In this document: positions 7,335 to 10,885 of the stretch, piece by piece
How positions within the stretch are numbered: the first letter of the stretch is position 1
Layout of the letters: every line of letters begins with the position of its first letter
NCBI GenBank assembly: GCA_028565635.1
Contig: JAOXYB010058812.1
Coordinates: 1-10,885, forward strand
Direction: 5' to 3'
DNA: 10,885 bases
Source: Phoronis ovalis
Taxonomy: Eukaryota; Phoronida; Phoronidae
Translations under genes and position numbers: made by a program
The notes under the pieces: generated by a model
Database searches by the model: none
Seen by the model: only the letters and a program-made list of their open reading frames with translations
What the model was told of the DNA's origin: nothing

Positions 7335-7823
7335 GTACGTCTATCGACAGGGATCAAAACAAGTTTTATTTAAACAAGTACATCATCGTCACATGCTGCA
7401 GATAACACCCAGCACACAGATAACTCCGGGGATATGATTTGATATGATAAGATCCGTATTTATACCAAAACCACAATTAAAACACCATACGCATAGCTTT
7501 AATTTACTCGGAGTATATAGATTAGATATGTATTGAGATCAATTGACGAGCGATTGCAGACAACGATACTATGATAGAACTGGGATCGTATTTATTACGA
7601 ATGTATTTTCTGACATACTCCGAGTCCTAAAGCAGAACTCGAAAGTGCCTCATAAAATTAGATACCACGTCCGGTAATCACGCCCGACCAATTATATGTA
7701 TACTATACTTTATATTTGTGTACATAGTTTGAACTGAATGCTTTCAGTGTTACATTTGCTGCTTTATTCTACCATATCCATATGACAATACAGGATATAT
7801 TTTTACACGGCTAAAAGATATAT
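7335..7823 (+). repeat. Tandem repeat unit A
   Basis: Head-to-tail with unit B. Its first ~255 bases (to 7588) align with B; the remainder (7589-7823) is absent from B's downstream side but its first part is shared with the partial copy Z at 6346-6437. The stretch 7484-7588 is identical to 8063-8167 at 104 of 105 positions. Relative to B, unit A lacks about 30 bases near 7360 and about 60 bases near 7435. No coding potential, terminal inverted repeat or polymerase III box was noticed. Confidence 0.85.
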
Positions 7824-8167
7824 GAACATCTATTGACAGGGATCAAAAGTTATCATTAGATAAAATAAAAGTACATGTTTTATTTAAACAAGCACATAAT
7901 CGTCACATGCTGCACTGAGATAACACCCAGCACACAGATAAGCCGGGGGTACTTGGTTATGATTTCAGTAGGGGCTTGTCACTAGACCCTAAAAACCCTG
8001 ACCATGTTTATACTGAGGTAACATTAAAAAATAGACCCGCATTTATGCCAAAACCACAAAATACCATACGCATAGCTTTAATTTACTCGGAGTATATAGA
8101 TTAGATATGTATTGAGATCAATTGACGAGCGATTGCAGACAATGATACTATGATAGAACTGGGATCG
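7824..8167 (+). repeat. Tandem repeat unit B
   Basis: It starts ATGAACATCTATTGACAGGGATC, parallel to unit A near 7335-7355, and ends abruptly at GGGATCG (8167). After that the sequence differs from A's continuation at 7589. It contains a block near 7955-8025 that A lacks. The junctions at 8167 and 7588 are candidate breakpoints of the duplication. Confidence 0.85.
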
Positions 8168-8445
8168 GAAGTTAGCTTTGACACTTTTGTTTTCTGCATT
8201 GACCACTAAATCATTTCGAAAATACCAAATCAATAAAAAGGTTTCTCATAATTATACCTGGAAGGAAGAAATTGTGACCCATATTTATACCTGGAACGAG
8301 ACCGTTCCCAGTGGCACGTTCTCAGTAGGTCATATATATATAGGGATTAAGACCCCCTCCCCCCCCATAGCACAAAGTTTCCTTTTCAAGATCGTTCAAT
8401 AACGACAGACATTAAGTCACTCTACCATAATAATATACATGTCTT
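8168..8445. other. Non-coding stretch with a 6-bp hairpin and a C-rich run
   Basis: GGAACG-AGAC-CGTTCC at 8293-8308 is a perfect 6-bp stem with a 4-base loop, followed by GTGGCACGTTCTC. A pyrimidine run (C-rich with one T) lies at about 8352-8366, next to a (TA)n patch at 8333-8341. The composition differs from the surroundings and resembles a dispersed-repeat fragment, but I see no terminal repeats. The plus-strand ORF at 8178-8402 is not supported as a gene. Confidence 0.4.
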
Positions 8446-9347
8446 TTACCTGCATAGGATAAAACTATAGGTAACTGCTGAATTGTAGATAATTTGGTGT
8501 ATAAAATAAGTAGGTTTAAACAAGTAATTTATCCGCCTATGATTGGCACGAGTTAATACAATGAGTAGTATGCAGGAGACAATTCGCATGTTCACTAGCG
8601 CCATAATGTCAGATATGTGCACTGACACACATTCATCTTTCATTACCATGATTAAAATTGCAAATATTTGGCTTTAAATAATTCGACGATGATATAATAC
8701 TGTAACATTGTTTCATAATAATTTGGCTATTTGAAAGATTAAACTACGCAAAAAAATTTGTCTCATAAATATATACAGATACATGATAAAACGGAATAAA
8801 CACTATATGCAGAACAGAGAAATTAATATTTAAATATTTTCAATTCAATGTACATCTTGTATCCTAAAGTATTTTTAGTGTATGGAAAAGACTACTTTTT
8901 ATTTCTACGATATAAGACTTGAGTACAGACAAACATACGTTAGGAATTATACGTTAATATCCGACACGCAATATCACAGAAGCCAAGACTGACAAATATT
9001 TGAGTTGGAGTGCTTGAATTCTTTTACAAGTTAAATACAATAAAACTATGCATATTAGTGTCAATATCAAAAGTAATCACTCCTCAGAAAAGTAAGCCAA
9101 AAAGCAAATATGAGTTGAAATTGTGAATAATACATTTTGCAAAAATGTGTTATGTGACTGTTTGATTTAATTTTTTTTTGACATTTGTAGTAGGCACAAC
9201 ATTGTACTTGACTTTGTAAAGTACATGTAACTTTGTAATTACAATTCCTGGCACGTGTAGGTCGTTGTAATGGTTAATTCATGGTTTAAAAATAATAGTG
9301 TAAGGGTTTATGTGCAAAACTGATTGAAAAAATTTTATTTACAAGAT
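8446..9347. other. Non-coding AT-rich stretch, no supported gene
   Basis: A 67-codon minus-strand frame (8446-8649) contains a signal-peptide-like segment from the ATG at 8587-8589 (MRIVSCILLIVLTRA), but its continuation is low complexity and there is no clear splice donor. The rest has no notable frame and no repeat shared within the window. Confidence 0.4.
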
Positions 9348-9480
9348 AACTTTATAATGTTTATAATATACATAACTAGACTAGTAAAGTTGATAGTATA
9401 TGTCTGTTATATGTTCCAGGGACAGTGCCTAGCAGTGACAAATAAACTTTTCATAGAAACTAGGAAGTGGGAACAAGTTG
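9348..9480 (+). repeat. Diverged dispersed repeat, copy 1 (relates to 10430-10594)
   Basis: It aligns in direct orientation with 10430-10594 with gaps. The best-preserved part is 9455-9480, which matches 10569-10594 at 24 of 26 positions (core GAAACTA-GAAGT-GGAACAAG). Upstream landmarks are AACTTTA..TGTTTA, CTAG-TAAAG and GTT-CAGG. The 106-codon plus frame at 9324-9644 and the minus frame at 9407-9616 cross it and have no domain content, so they are treated as chance readings. Confidence 0.6.
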
Positions 9481-10307
9481 CTACATCTGCACATACTGCA
9501 AGGCATATTATAATATTTGTGTTTTTAATGATAATAAGTAAATTTTGTTTATATTTGGCGTCTTGGCATACTTTGCTGCTGTGGTATAATTTCACTAAAA
9601 TGTTTTGGACAAGCATTTTTCAAATATTTTACAAACTGTATTAACTTTTGTACTCAGGTTTGTGTAGTAAGGCATACCACACTCTCCCGTGTCACTGTGA
9701 AATTCGAATGTTATCGTTAGGTCAAAAAACAATCAAATATTTTTATCTTGAATGACGAATTCCAGAATTTGTGGATGTCCTGTTTTATAGAAAAGGTCTG
9801 TTTTGCAAGTTCTCGTTATAAATTCCTTATATCCGATTGTTGATGTAGAAAACCAGTATTCTCACATGTAGCATTGCGGTGTTCCATTACGACACTTATG
9901 TACTTCCTAAATACTTGAAAGTATGAGTTAACAGGTGATTATAATTAACACCGTTTTTAGTTAATGCCTAGAGTGATAAGTTAAAGATCATATTCAAATG
10001 AGAACTGTGTTCAAATTGTACTCGTCCATGTGGAGTGATTTCGAATGCTTATTTGGCAGTGGAGAATTACTAGGGTAATTTGCGAAATATGAACATTTCT
10101 AAAAACGATATATTCGAAAATCGTGAAACTTTGAATCCTGTAAGGTTATATATATCACTCACGCTGATAAAAAATGTTTCAACATTTTCCCACAAAAACG
10201 TTAAAAAATAACATGCGACTTTCAGAGTGACACACGAGGTGGGATATATTTTTCTACCTTAGTTACTAGTGATTTACATTGGTTTATTTCATGAATTGTT
10301 TTAAGGA
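9481..10307. other. Non-coding AT-rich stretch, nothing recognised
   Basis: No supported reading frame, RNA gene or repeat copy was identified. Several short homopolymer runs are present but no microsatellite. Confidence 0.45.
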
Positions 10308-10507
10308 TTATTATAATTATGAAAAACTCACTGTAAAGTGTTTATGTACTACGTATACATTACTGTTTATGTTTTTTACCATCTTAGTCGGTAAAGTTTC
10401 ATGATAGATTATTATTATTATACAAAACTGACTTTAAAGTGTTTACATACTACATGTACATTACTGTTTACGCTTTTTATATCATCTTAGTAAGTAAAAG
10501 TTTGCAT
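10308..10507 (+). repeat. Two-copy tandem repeat, about 101 bp per unit
   Basis: Copies run from about 10308 to 10404 and from about 10409 to 10507. Shared landmarks are ATTAT-ATTAT, AAAACT-ACT-TAAAGTGTTTA, TACTAC, ACATTACTGTTTA, TTTTT, ATCTTAGT and GTAAA-GTTT. The offset is 101 at the start and 103 at the end because of small indels. No coding potential. Confidence 0.8.
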
Positions 10508-10594
10508 GGTATTGTTATTCTAAGTTACAGGAATCCAGCCAAGTTGTGTGGTAAGGACACTTTGTCAAAGAAACTAAGAAGTAGGAACAAGTTG
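10430..10594 (+). repeat. Diverged dispersed repeat, copy 2 (relates to 9348-9480)
   Basis: This is the partner of the copy at 9348. It begins inside the second unit of the 101-bp tandem repeat, so the tandem duplication seems to have copied the front part of this repeat. A 63-codon frame at 10439-10630 crosses it and is not supported as a gene. Confidence 0.6.
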
Positions 10595-10800
10595 TTTATT
10601 CTACAAACAGTAAGGAAGTTTCCACTGTAATATATATGCCTTCAGTTTATGCTGAAGTGTAGTGAGACAATGGGATTTTGTTAATATGCCCTAAATAGCA
10701 TTACATTGGTTAATAAATCTTAATATCTTAATTTTACAAATTTATATTCACCGACTTTAAATGTATACCCCCATGACCGGGCTCATGATACGTACATGAA

Positions 10801-10885
10801 GATATATGTCTATTTATACACAATATCTGTCTGCTTTACTGCAACAGTCCTGCTATACAAAAGATTATAATTTAATGCAATCCTA
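10801..10885 (+). repeat. Short dispersed repeat, right copy (matches 250-335), cut by the window end
   Basis: A direct-orientation match to the left copy, at roughly 90% identity apart from a 5-base insertion near 10866-10874. The similarity starts at GATATATGT, the position where the hAT-like fragment ends in the left copy. Before it, TTTAAATGTATA at 10756-10767 also occurs at 56-67, on the far side of that fragment, suggesting the right copy approximates the uninterrupted form. Confidence 0.75.

Noticed and set aside
9324-9644. 106-codon plus frame with membrane-like hydrophobicity
   Set aside because: It is AT-rich, crosses a dispersed repeat, has a competing minus frame and no family resemblance.

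Overview
This is an AT-rich, repeat-laden stretch of an animal genome. It holds one clear protein-coding gene, an uninterrupted 676-codon TRIM-NHL reading frame (RING, B-box 2, coiled coil, filamin-type Ig, NHL propeller). Around it lie long non-coding stretches full of old mobile-element fragments. Intronless TRIM2/3-like genes, a non-LTR retrotransposon of the type seen, and a tRNA-like short repeat together suggest a lophotrochozoan, most likely a bivalve mollusc. That is a judgement from family resemblance, not a proof.

Layout. Positions 1-360 hold the end of a probable hAT-like DNA transposon (about 82-249). It abuts a short dispersed repeat (250-335) that recurs in direct orientation at the right edge (10801-10885). 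Positions 361-702 are the presumed 5' flank or intron end of the TRIM-NHL gene, with two splice-acceptor-like sites and a six-codon upstream ORF overlapping the start codon. The CDS is 703-2733, followed by a 3' UTR with AATAAA signals near 3061 and 3114-3123. Positions 3140-4590 show nothing recognisable. A minus-strand open segment at 4591-4767 has a good splice acceptor and may be the last exon of an unrecognised gene. A two-copy 157-bp tandem repeat lies at 5093-5408 and a tRNA-like (SINE-type) fragment near 5902-5975.

Positions 6346-8167 form a compound repeat block. A tandem unit is present in one partial and two longer copies. A 5'-truncated, decayed LINE (about 6440-7334) with an (ATAC)n tail sits exactly where about 165 bp of the unit is missing. 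Beyond 8400 the sequence is non-coding apart from diverged repeats at 9348-9480, 10308-10507 and 10430-10594.

The only gene with a predictable activity is the TRIM-NHL protein, a likely E3 ubiquitin ligase with a beta-propeller for binding RNA or protein. I see no multi-gene system. The interest lies in the TRIM-NHL translation start, the candidate minus-strand exon and the history of the repeats.
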